From: Flavobacterium humi
GTDB taxonomy: Bacteria > Bacteroidota > Bacteroidia > Flavobacteriales > Flavobacteriaceae
DNA length: 64,000 nucleotides
Reading direction: 5' to 3'
NCBI RefSeq assembly: GCF_004745595.1
Contig: NZ_SRLH01000005.1
Coordinates: 186,001-250,000, forward strand
Positions 50,343-58,536 of the stretch are shown piece by piece. The notes under the pieces were generated by a model. It was not told the DNA's origin and did no database searches. It saw only the letters and a program-made list of their open reading frames with translations. The stretch's first letter is position 1, and each line of letters starts with the position of its first letter. The position numbers and the translations under genes were made by a program.

Positions 50343-51043
50343 AATTTCAGGTAAAAATCTTTGGTGAGTTCAATATATTCCGGAGTATACTGATGACGGG
50401 CGGTTTCAATGACCAATTCATCAATTGTAGCGCTTTTTTCGATCCTGCCCAAGGCGATTAGACTGCGTTTGATTTCTGTAGTAGGCGCCCCTTTGACACG
50501 GGTTATCTTAAAAGGGTACAATTCGTGTGCTTTGGCTATGGCCAAAAAACGATCTTCTTCCTTATAAGGGATGATTACGGCAAAAATACCGTCTTCAGAA
50601 AGCAGTAAATCAGCAGCTTCAATCAGGTCTTCAAAAGGCATGGCATCCATAAAACGGGCCAAATCGCGTTGCTCGTTATCTGTTTTGTAATCTTCGGAAT
50701 AAAACGGTGGGTTGGAAACAATCAGGTCGTATTCGTCTTCAGGTTCTTCCACAAACTCGTCCAATCCGGCGTGAAAGCAGAATAAGCGGTCATTCCAGGG
50801 AGAATTTTCGAAATTATCGGTAGCCTGCTCGTAAGCATCTTCGTCAATTTCCAAGGCGTCAATTTGTGCCGCGGAACTTCTTTGCGCCAGCATTAATGCG
50901 ATCAACCCTGTCCCGGTGCCAATGTCTAAAACGCTGTAAGGATTGTGCTCAACAGGAGCCCAGGCGCCAAGTAAAACACCGTCAGTGCCCACTTTCATGG
51001 CGCATCTGTCTTGTTCAATGTTGAATTTTTTGAATGAAAACAT
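50339..51043 (-). CDS. trmN6: tRNA1(Val) (adenine37-N6)-methyltransferase
   Basis: A 234-residue SAM-dependent methyltransferase of the YfiC/TrmN6 type. VLDIGTGTGLIALMLAQ binds SAM, IDALEIDEDAYEQA follows, and IVSNPPFYSED is the NPPF catalytic motif for N6-adenine methylation. I use ATG 51043 (MFSFKKFNIEQDRCAMKVGT), which fits family starts; the extension to 51139 overlaps rimM. It lies 31 bases after rimM on the same strand. Confidence 0.9.
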   Translation of the reverse strand: MFSFKKFNIEQDRCAMKVGTDGVLLGAWAPVEHNPYSVLDIGTGTGLIALMLAQRSSAAQIDALEIDEDAYEQATDNFENSPWNDRLFCFHAGLDEFVEEPEDEYDLIVSNPPFYSEDYKTDNEQRDLARFMDAMPFEDLIEAADLLLSEDGIFAVIIPYKEEDRFLAIAKAHELYPFKITRVKGAPTTEIKRSLIALGRIEKSATIDELVIETARHQYTPEYIELTKDFYLKF

Positions 51044-51074
51044 GCTCAGGTAAGATTTAAATAACCGGATGTAT

Positions 51075-51602
51075 TTACAGATACATCTCAACGAGTCCTT
51101 CCGGCAAATCCATGATGACTTTCTTGTTGTCCCGGTCAATTTTAACCAGGAAATGATCGATCATCGGGATCAGGATTTCAACTTCTCCGTTTAAAACTTC
51201 AAATAAAGGTTGTGCTGAACTGTCGTTTATGGCTACGATTTTCCCGAAAACACCCAATCGTTTGTCTTCGATTTCAAAACCGATAACCTCGTGGTAGTAG
51301 AATTTGTTGCCGGTGAGTTTCGGCAGCATTTTTAAAGGCAAATACACTTCACAGCCAATGATCTCATCGGCTTCTTCCTCATTGTTTACATCTTCAAACC
51401 GAACACGTAAAAAATCATTTTTGTGAAGATTGCTGTTTTCAATAAAAAATGGAATCAGGTTTTTGCTGTTGAATTCAACAAAAACTGATTCCAGATTTTC
51501 ATAAATTTCGGGCTCGTCAGTATCCAGATAGATAAGGACTTCTCCCTTGAAACTAAATTTTTTAGCGATTTTACCTAAATAGAAACAATCTTCTTTACGC
51601 AT
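51075..51602 (-). CDS. rimM: Ribosome maturation factor RimM
   Basis: A 175-residue 30S assembly factor. N-terminal barrel (FYLGKIAKKFSFKGEVLIYL) and C-terminal PRC-barrel (YYHEVIGFEIEDKRLGVFGK ... PLFEV ... ILIPMIDHFLVKID). It sits 14 bases after rpsP, the standard pairing, since RimM binds S19 and helps 30S maturation. Confidence 0.95.
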   Translation of the reverse strand: MRKEDCFYLGKIAKKFSFKGEVLIYLDTDEPEIYENLESVFVEFNSKNLIPFFIENSNLHKNDFLRVRFEDVNNEEEADEIIGCEVYLPLKMLPKLTGNKFYYHEVIGFEIEDKRLGVFGKIVAINDSSAQPLFEVLNGEVEILIPMIDHFLVKIDRDNKKVIMDLPEGLVEMYL

Positions 51603-51616
51603 AAACCGCAGTGATA

Positions 51617-52180
51617 TTAAGCTTCTGTTTCTTCGTTGTTTTCTTCAACAGCAGGAGTTTCCTCAACTGCAGCTTCAGCATCAGCAGGAGCTTCAACTTC
51701 TTCTTCAACAACAGCTTCAGCAGCTTTTGCAGCTTCAGCCTGTGCAGCGATACGTTTTTCGTTCGCTTCTTTTTCAGCTTTCAATGCTTTAGCTTTAGCA
51801 TCAGCGTCTGCTTTTGACAAACCAGCTTTTTTAGCATCAACTTTACCAGCTTTAGATTCCAACCAAGCTGCTAATTTAGCATCAGCCTGCTCTTGCGTTA
51901 AAGCTCCTTTACGAACTCCTCCATCTAGGTGGTGTTTCAATAAAGCGCCTTTGTAAGAAAGGATAGCTCTTGCAGTGTCAGTTGGCTGAGCACCATTGTG
52001 TAACCATTGTACGGCACCGTCAAGGTTTAAATCGATAGTTGCCGGGTTAGTGTTTGGATTGTAAGTTCCGATTTTTTCAAGGAATTTACCATCTCTTTTT
52101 GAGCGTGCATCTGCCGCTACGATCCAGTAAAAAGGTTTTCCTTTTTTACCGTGTCTTTGTAATCTGATTTTTACTGACAT
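51617..52180 (-). CDS. rpsP: 30S ribosomal protein S16
   Basis: A 187-residue S16: core of about 80 residues (MSVKIRLQRHGKKGKPFYWI, LEKIGTYNPNT, WLHNGAQPTDTARAIL) followed by a roughly 100-residue Ala/Lys- then Glu/Ala-rich tail ending EENNEETEA, which is usual in Flavobacteriia. The ATG at 52180 is the family start. First gene of rpsP-rimM-trmN6. Confidence 0.97.
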   Translation of the reverse strand: MSVKIRLQRHGKKGKPFYWIVAADARSKRDGKFLEKIGTYNPNTNPATIDLNLDGAVQWLHNGAQPTDTARAILSYKGALLKHHLDGGVRKGALTQEQADAKLAAWLESKAGKVDAKKAGLSKADADAKAKALKAEKEANEKRIAAQAEAAKAAEAVVEEEVEAPADAEAAVEETPAVEENNEETEA

Positions 52181-52363
52181 AATCTTTTTGATTAATTTGA
52201 GGTACACGACCTCGATTATTTAAGGGTGCAAATATACACTTTTTTTTTACACACCGAACTAATATACTGTTTTTTACGATTTAGGCCGGAATAAAAAAAA
52301 TACATCATTTATTAGTTATTTAATAGCAAACTATTACTTTTGTCAAAAACCAAACCATAGCTT

Positions 52364-53062
52364 ATGAAAAAAATTATACTTTTCCTTATTCTAGGAGTTG
52401 CTTTCCAGTCTTGTCAAAAAGAGGTGGAAGACAGCACCCCGGCTTTCCAGGCCAGGTTAAATAATAATTTCTGGAAAGCAACAATTCTCTCCGCTTCTAA
52501 AGATGCTTCAGGAGGTTTGACTTTTGTTGCGGATTCCCCACTTGGGAGTATCGTTTTGAAAACAAATTCCTCTAGTGCAGGGACTTATACTTTAGGGACT
52601 ACAAATCAGTTAAACAGGGCAACCTGTACTTTATTGACCGATCCTACTAAAAATTATCAAACCGGGATTACGCAAAGTGCTGTAAATTCCGTGAAGATTA
52701 CTTCAGGAGGGACAGGATATTTGCCGGCGAGCCTTGTAGCTACAAATGTCCTTACCGGTTCAGGTTCAGGGTTAAAAGTGAACATAACAGGTGTAAGCAC
52801 AACAATCGGTTCTGTAAACAAAGTGGAAGTAAATGTTCCAGGAAACGGTTATAAAGCTGGTGATAATGTTAGGATTACCGGAGGGGATAACAATGCAAAC
52901 CTTACGGTCTTGAACGTAGCCAACAGCAACGGAGAAGTGATCATCACTAAATATGACGGGCTGACTGTTACCGGAACTTTTAAGTTTACCGCTTTTGATG
53001 CTCCTTCCGGGAAAACGGTATGGTGCCGTGACGGGATCTTTTATAAAGTGCCTATAAACTAA
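52364..53062 (+). CDS. Lipoprotein with inserted phage-like repeat domain
   Basis: A 232-residue lipoprotein (lipobox FQSCQ, Cys at about 17). The N-terminal FQARLNNNFWKA and the C-terminal VTGTFKFTAFDAPSGKTV with GIFYKVPI match DUF6252-like lipoproteins of Bacteroidota. Between them is an insert (about 105-190) with SVKITSGGTGYL and VEVNVPGNGYKAGDNVRITG, the G-x-GY beta-repeat known from phage tail and baseplate proteins. A TACTTTTG -7 box lies about 20 bases before the start. Function unknown. Confidence 0.75.
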   Translation: MKKIILFLILGVAFQSCQKEVEDSTPAFQARLNNNFWKATILSASKDASGGLTFVADSPLGSIVLKTNSSSAGTYTLGTTNQLNRATCTLLTDPTKNYQTGITQSAVNSVKITSGGTGYLPASLVATNVLTGSGSGLKVNITGVSTTIGSVNKVEVNVPGNGYKAGDNVRITGGDNNANLTVLNVANSNGEVIITKYDGLTVTGTFKFTAFDAPSGKTVWCRDGIFYKVPIN

Positions 53063-53086
53063 AGGAATACATCAGGATTTACTAAT

Positions 53087-53117
53087 AAAGAGCCGTCAGT
53101 TTTGATGGCTTTTTTTA
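53087..53117 (+). terminator. Terminator after lipoprotein gene
   Basis: AGCCgTCA / TGAtGGCT stem with one mismatch pair, followed by seven T. Confidence 0.75.
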
Positions 53118-53211
53118 CATATACAACTTTTATTTTAAAAGAAAAAGCTTAATAATGAGTAATTTAGAATAATAATAGCCTACATTTGTCCTTTATTTAA
53201 TAAATGTATAT

Positions 53212-53547
53212 ATGAACATTTTCGTAGGAAGTCTTCCTTGGAGTATCGAGGAAGCGGATTTAAGAGAATCTTTCGAAGCGTATGGCGCAGTAGATTCAGT
53301 AAAAATTATCACTGATAAATTCACTGGTAGAAGTAAAGGGTTTGGTTTTGTTGAAATGTCTGATGACGCTGCAGGACAAAAAGCTATTGACGAGCTGAAC
53401 GGTGCAACTGTTGGCGGACGTACAATCGTAGTTAACAAATCTGAGCCGAAACCGGAAGGAGAGAGAAGAAGCTTCAATAACAACAACCGTTCAGGTGGTG
53501 GTTATGGCGGTGGAAATGATCGCGGTGGAAACAGAGGAAGATACTAA
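53212..53547 (+). CDS. RRM-type RNA-binding protein with Gly/Arg-rich tail
   Basis: A 111-residue protein with one RNA recognition motif: RNP2 IFVGSL (3-8) and RNP1 KGFGFVEM (42-49), followed by a Gly/Asn/Arg-rich tail (GGGYGGGNDRGGNRGRY). Such small RRM proteins, similar to cyanobacterial Rbp proteins, are abundant in Bacteroidota and may act as RNA chaperones, including in the cold. TACATTTG about 30 bases before the start is an exact -7 box. Confidence 0.93.
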   Translation: MNIFVGSLPWSIEEADLRESFEAYGAVDSVKIITDKFTGRSKGFGFVEMSDDAAGQKAIDELNGATVGGRTIVVNKSEPKPEGERRSFNNNNRSGGGYGGGNDRGGNRGRY

Positions 53548-53569
53548 TTGACCTTATTTCAGAATATTC

Positions 53570-53607
53570 AAAACCCATCCGCTTCATGGCAGATGGGTTT
53601 TTTTTGT
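53570..53607 (+). terminator. Terminator after RRM gene
   Basis: AAAACCCATC / GATGGGTTTT stem, 12-base loop, eight T. The following 53608-53895 gap has no gene I can support; it holds an exact -7 box TAAATTTG near 53853 for dnaE. Confidence 0.85.
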
Positions 53608-53895
53608 CCCTTCTATTGCCTGTTTTTATCCTCTGCAAATAATAGGAATCCTCTTCTCCTAAATTTCTAAGGGCACTTCTTTATTAGGGAAATCAATTCC
53701 TTTGGCCCAATATTTTTATGGAATTTTTCAAAACCGGACAACGGCCATAACATAATTTTGTAGTTGAAATGCTATAAATGGAATCCAACAGGCATTTGTT
53801 AATAACTAAAATTGGCTTTCACTCCCATAAAACGTAATTTTGTTTTTGTCTAAATTTGCTTGCGGCCAAACGCCTAAAGCCTAAAGCTCAACGGA

Positions 53896-56800
53896 ATGTA
53901 TTTAATTTTCGATACCGAAACCACCGGTTTGCCACGCAGTTGGTCAGCACCTATTACCGATACGGATAACTGGCCGCGATGCATCCAGATTGCATGGCAA
54001 TTGCATGATGGCATGGGAAACCTTATTGAGCATCAGGATTATTTAGTCAAGCCCGAAGGTTTCAATATCCCGTATGACGCCGAACGTATCCACGGGATTT
54101 CTACAGAACTGGCTATGGAACAAGGAGTTCCGTTGCAGGAAGTACTCGAAAAATTCAACATTGCACTTTCCAAGACAAAATTTATTGTCGGACAGAATGT
54201 AGGTTTTGACGTCAATATCATGGGATGTGAATTCCATCGAATGAATGTCGGGTCGGATATGGTAAAAATGCCCGTGCTCGATACCTGTACCGAAGTCACT
54301 GCGGAATTGCTGAAATTGCCCGGAGGCCGTGGCGGTAAATTCAAATTGCCAACACTGACCGAACTCCATCAATACCTTTTCGGTGTCCCGTTTTCGGAAG
54401 CGCACAACGCTACCGCCGACGTTGAGGCCACCACACGCTGTTTCCTGGAATTGGTAAAAAGAGAGGTTTTTACCAAAGAAGAACTTGACGTTCCCGCAGA
54501 GTATTTCCGTGATTTCCAAGAGAATAATACAACCGAAATCCAGCTGATCGGATTAAAGCACATCAACCTGAAATCGGCTTCGGATGACATCAGGAAGCGA
54601 TTGCAGCAAGTTGAAAAGGTTGATACAAAAACGCCTATTTCCGAAGCGCACCAACAGGATCTGGAAGCCGCTACTTTTGTGCACCTGCATAACCATACGC
54701 AGTTTTCGGTATTGCAATCAACCATTTCCATTGCTAATTTGGTTTCGGCAGCTGCCAAAAATAAAATGCCGGCCGTGGCCATGACCGACCATGCCAACTT
54801 AATGGGAGCTTTCCATTTTGTGCGTGATGTGCTCAACCATAACAAAGCTGCCGCGTCTAAAAACGCTGCCGCCATAGAAAACGGTGAAGAACCCACTGAA
54901 GTGGAGATGAAACCGATTGTCGGCTGCGAATTTTTCGTATGTGACGACCATAAGGACAAAACCAAAAAAGACAACGGTTACCAGGTTGTTTTCCTGGCCA
55001 AAAATAAAAAAGGCTACCATAACCTGGCCAAAATGTCTTCTATCGCTTACACCGAAGGTTTTTATTATGTGCCAAGGATCGATCGGAAAATAATCGAACA
55101 ATACAAAGAAGATGTAATGGTCTTGTCCGGAAACCTCTACGGAGAAATCCCGAGCAAGATTTTAAATATCGGTGAAAACCAGGCTGAAGAAGCGTTGCTT
55201 TGGTGGAAATCACAATTTGGGGATGATTTCTATATTGAACTCATGCGCCATAACCAGGAAGATGAGAACCGCGTCAACCAGACCCTTATTTCTTTCGCCA
55301 GGAAACACGATGTAAAGCTTATCGCAACCAACAATACCTTTTACATTTCCAAGGAAGATGCCAATGCGCACGATATTTTATTATGTGTAAAAGAAGGGGA
55401 AAAACAAGCTACGCCAATTGGCCGTGGCCGAGGTTACCGCTTCGGTTTGCCTAACCAGGAATATTATTTCAAATCGGATGCCGAAATGAAAAATGTCTTT
55501 TCGGATCTGCCGGAAGCCATTATCAACATCCAGGAAATTGTAGATAAAATTGAAATTTATTCCCTTTACCGGGACGTTTTGCTTCCAAAGTTTGAAATTC
55601 CGGATGAATTCCTGGTTGAAGAAGACAAAGCCGATGAAGGAAAACGAGGGGAAAATAAATATTTGCGCTATCTAACCTATGAAGGCGCCAAAAGAAGGTA
55701 TACAGAAATCACTGAAGAAATTGAGGAACGAATCGATTTCGAATTGCTCACCATTGAAAATTCGGGTTATCCCGGGTATTTCCTTATTGTCCAGGATTTT
55801 ATTGCCGAAGCCCGTAAAATGGACGTTTCCGTTGGGCCCGGGCGGGGATCCGCTGCAGGATCGGTAGTGGCCTATTGTTTGGGGATTACGAACATTGACC
55901 CGCTCATGTATAACCTGCTTTTTGAGCGTTTCCTGAATCCGGACCGTGTATCATTACCCGATATCGATATCGATTTTGATGACGAAGGAAGAAGCCGCGT
56001 TATGGATTATGTAATTGAAAAATACGGTTCCAAACAAGTGGCCCAGATCATTACGTACGGGACCATGGCGGCAAAATCAGCTATTCGTGACACGGCAAGG
56101 GTTTTGGACCTGCCGCTTTTTGAAGCCGATAAAATCGCCAAATTATTGCCTGGGATGCTTCCGGCAAAATGGAGCCTGGCCCGTTTCATGAAAGATTCCG
56201 AGGCAGAAGTCAGAAAGGCCCTGCGCCCGGAAGATTTCGACAGGATGAAAGAATTGATAGAGCTTTCAAAAGATACCGATTTAAGTGGGGAAACCATCCA
56301 ACAGGCTCAAATCCTGGAAGGAAACCTCCGAAATACGGGGATCCATGCCTGCGGGGTTATCATCACGCCAAGCGATATTACGAATTTCGTGCCCGTTACA
56401 ACAGCAAAGGATTCGGACTTATATGTTACCCAATTTGATAACTCTGTTGCCGAAAGTGCCGGATTGTTAAAAATGGACTTTTTGGGTCTGAAGACCCTCA
56501 CCTTAATTAAAGATACCGTAAAACTGATCAAATACAGGACCGGGAAAGTCCTGGATCCGGATGCTTTCCCAATTGATGACCTTAAGACTTTTGAGCTTTT
56601 CCAGCGGGGCGAAACCGTAGGGATATTCCAGTATGAAAGTGCCGGGATGCAGAAGTACATGAAGGAGCTTAAACCCACGGTTTTCAATGACCTGATTGCG
56701 ATGAATGCCTTATACCGCCCCGGGCCGATTGCCTATATCCCTAGTTTCATCAAACGGAAAAACGGAGAGGAACCTATTGAATATGACCTGGAAGCCTGCG

Positions 56801-58416
56801 AAGATTTATTGAAAGACACCTACGGGATTACCGTGTATCAGGAGCAGGTGATGCTTCTGTCCCAGAAACTGGCCGATTTCTCCAAAGGTGATGCCGATGT
56901 CCTGCGTAAAGCGATGGGAAAAAAACAACGGGACGTCCTGGATAAAATGAAACCTAAATTCGTAAGCCAGGCTGCTGCCAAAGGCCATTCGGAAGAAAAA
57001 CTCGAAAAAATATGGAAAGACTGGGAAGCCTTTGCGGAGTATGCTTTCAATAAGTCCCACTCTACTTGTTATGCTTGGATTGCCTATCAGACGGCCTACC
57101 TGAAAGCGAATTACCCCGCGGAATATATGGCAGCGGTACTCTCTAATAATATGAGCGATATCAAGCAGGTTTCGTTCTTTATGGAAGAATGCAAACGTAT
57201 GGGGCTACAGGTTTTAGGACCAGATGTGAACGAGTCGTTTTATAAATTTACGGTAAATGAAGAATATGCGGTCCGTTTCGGGATCGGAGCTGTAAAAGGC
57301 GTCGGGAACGGAGCTGTAAATACTATTGTCGAAAACAGGAAAGACGGAAAATACAAATCCATTTTCGACCTGGCCAAACGTATTGACTTGCGGGCCGCCA
57401 ATAAAAAAGCCTTTGAAAACCTGGCGCTTGCCGGCGGTTTGGATTGTTTTGAGAATACCCATCGTGCCCAATATTTCCATACGGACGGTGACAATATTAC
57501 TTTTTTGGAAAAAGCGATGCGGTATGGTTCGAAATTCCAGGAAAACGAGAATTCCTCTCAGGTAAGTTTATTCGGAGATGCTTCTGAAGTACAAATTGCC
57601 GAGCCGGTCGTACCGCCGTGCGAAGAATGGAATACAATGGAAAAACTGGCCAAAGAGAAGGAAGTGGTAGGGATTTATATTTCGGGCCATCCTCTGGACG
57701 ATTATAAATTTGAAATGAAATATTTCTGCAATACTAAATTGGAATCGTTAAAAAGCCTTGAACAATATGTAGGCAAAAACCTTGCTTTTGGAGGGATCGT
57801 GACCAATGTGCAGCATCGGACGGCCAAGAACGGTAAAGGCTGGGCGACTTTTCTGCTGGAAGGCTATGATGAAAGTTACGAATTCAGGATTTTTGATGAG
57901 GAATACCTGAAATTCAGGCATTTTTTAGTCCAGAACCATTTCGTTTTTATCAAAGTCAATGTAAAAGAAGGCTGGGTAAACAGGGAAACAGGAAAAAAAT
58001 CAGATCCGAGGATACAATTTTTACAAATCCAGTCCCTGCAGGATGTTTTGGGGACTTTTGCCAAAAAGCTGATTATCCACTTGGATATTAAAGATTTACG
58101 GGAAGAAATGATCTCAAGGCTTAACAGTGTCTTTCAATCCAACGCCGGTGATAATACAGTTACTTTTGAAGTAATGGAACTCGAAAGCGTCAAAAGGCAA
58201 GTTGAAACTCCAGCCCTTGAAATAGATGAGATTATCTTGGATGAAAATGGGGACATTTCCGAATCCGAAAACCAGTCAGCCGCTATGCCTGCAGAAGTGG
58301 AAGAAACCAGGATCGTGAACCGGATTTCGATGAACAGCCGCAAGCTGAAAATCAAAATCTCAACCGAATTACTGCTGGAACTGGAAAAAATGCAATTGAA
58401 TTTTAAATTGAATTAG
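53896..58416 (+). CDS. dnaE: DNA polymerase III alpha subunit with fused N-terminal exonuclease
   Basis: A 1506-residue replicative polymerase. Residues 1-190 are a DnaQ-like 3'-5' exonuclease (YLIFDTETTG with D6/E8; HNATADVEATTRCF), giving the polymerase its own proofreading domain, as is usual in this phylum. The PHP domain starts at FVHLHNHTQFSVLQS (about 262) with AMTDHANLMGAF; the polymerase core has GPGRGSAAGSVVAYCLGI and LPDIDIDFDDEGRSR (about 688), with catalytic Asp residues; the C-terminal part has HhH and OB-fold regions. Followed by a hairpin terminator. Confidence 0.97.
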   Translation: MYLIFDTETTGLPRSWSAPITDTDNWPRCIQIAWQLHDGMGNLIEHQDYLVKPEGFNIPYDAERIHGISTELAMEQGVPLQEVLEKFNIALSKTKFIVGQNVGFDVNIMGCEFHRMNVGSDMVKMPVLDTCTEVTAELLKLPGGRGGKFKLPTLTELHQYLFGVPFSEAHNATADVEATTRCFLELVKREVFTKEELDVPAEYFRDFQENNTTEIQLIGLKHINLKSASDDIRKRLQQVEKVDTKTPISEAHQQDLEAATFVHLHNHTQFSVLQSTISIANLVSAAAKNKMPAVAMTDHANLMGAFHFVRDVLNHNKAAASKNAAAIENGEEPTEVEMKPIVGCEFFVCDDHKDKTKKDNGYQVVFLAKNKKGYHNLAKMSSIAYTEGFYYVPRIDRKIIEQYKEDVMVLSGNLYGEIPSKILNIGENQAEEALLWWKSQFGDDFYIELMRHNQEDENRVNQTLISFARKHDVKLIATNNTFYISKEDANAHDILLCVKEGEKQATPIGRGRGYRFGLPNQEYYFKSDAEMKNVFSDLPEAIINIQEIVDKIEIYSLYRDVLLPKFEIPDEFLVEEDKADEGKRGENKYLRYLTYEGAKRRYTEITEEIEERIDFELLTIENSGYPGYFLIVQDFIAEARKMDVSVGPGRGSAAGSVVAYCLGITNIDPLMYNLLFERFLNPDRVSLPDIDIDFDDEGRSRVMDYVIEKYGSKQVAQIITYGTMAAKSAIRDTARVLDLPLFEADKIAKLLPGMLPAKWSLARFMKDSEAEVRKALRPEDFDRMKELIELSKDTDLSGETIQQAQILEGNLRNTGIHACGVIITPSDITNFVPVTTAKDSDLYVTQFDNSVAESAGLLKMDFLGLKTLTLIKDTVKLIKYRTGKVLDPDAFPIDDLKTFELFQRGETVGIFQYESAGMQKYMKELKPTVFNDLIAMNALYRPGPIAYIPSFIKRKNGEEPIEYDLEACEDLLKDTYGITVYQEQVMLLSQKLADFSKGDADVLRKAMGKKQRDVLDKMKPKFVSQAAAKGHSEEKLEKIWKDWEAFAEYAFNKSHSTCYAWIAYQTAYLKANYPAEYMAAVLSNNMSDIKQVSFFMEECKRMGLQVLGPDVNESFYKFTVNEEYAVRFGIGAVKGVGNGAVNTIVENRKDGKYKSIFDLAKRIDLRAANKKAFENLALAGGLDCFENTHRAQYFHTDGDNITFLEKAMRYGSKFQENENSSQVSLFGDASEVQIAEPVVPPCEEWNTMEKLAKEKEVVGIYISGHPLDDYKFEMKYFCNTKLESLKSLEQYVGKNLAFGGIVTNVQHRTAKNGKGWATFLLEGYDESYEFRIFDEEYLKFRHFLVQNHFVFIKVNVKEGWVNRETGKKSDPRIQFLQIQSLQDVLGTFAKKLIIHLDIKDLREEMISRLNSVFQSNAGDNTVTFEVMELESVKRQVETPALEIDEIILDENGDISESENQSAAMPAEVEETRIVNRISMNSRKLKIKISTELLLELEKMQLNFKLN

Positions 58417-58463
58417 AAATCTCTATAGTTCGTAAGTTGCTGTTATTGAGTAACTAAATTAAC

Positions 58464-58497
58464 ATAAGGTAAGGTTTTTCCTTGCCTTATTTATTTT
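58464..58497 (+). terminator. Terminator after dnaE
   Basis: ATAAGGTAAGG / CCTTGCCTTAT stem with one mismatch, T-rich loop and tail. Confidence 0.8.
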
Positions 58498-58536
58498 AAT
58501 AAGAATTAACTTGTCTTTTTATTAAAATAAGATATT

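Noticed and set aside
51044..51139. Extended trmN6 start
   Set aside because: It overlaps rimM and adds Cys/Arg-rich residues unlike the family.
54369..54974. 201-codon open frame antisense to dnaE
   Set aside because: Antisense to the conserved exonuclease/PHP region, Ser-rich shadow composition, no promoter.
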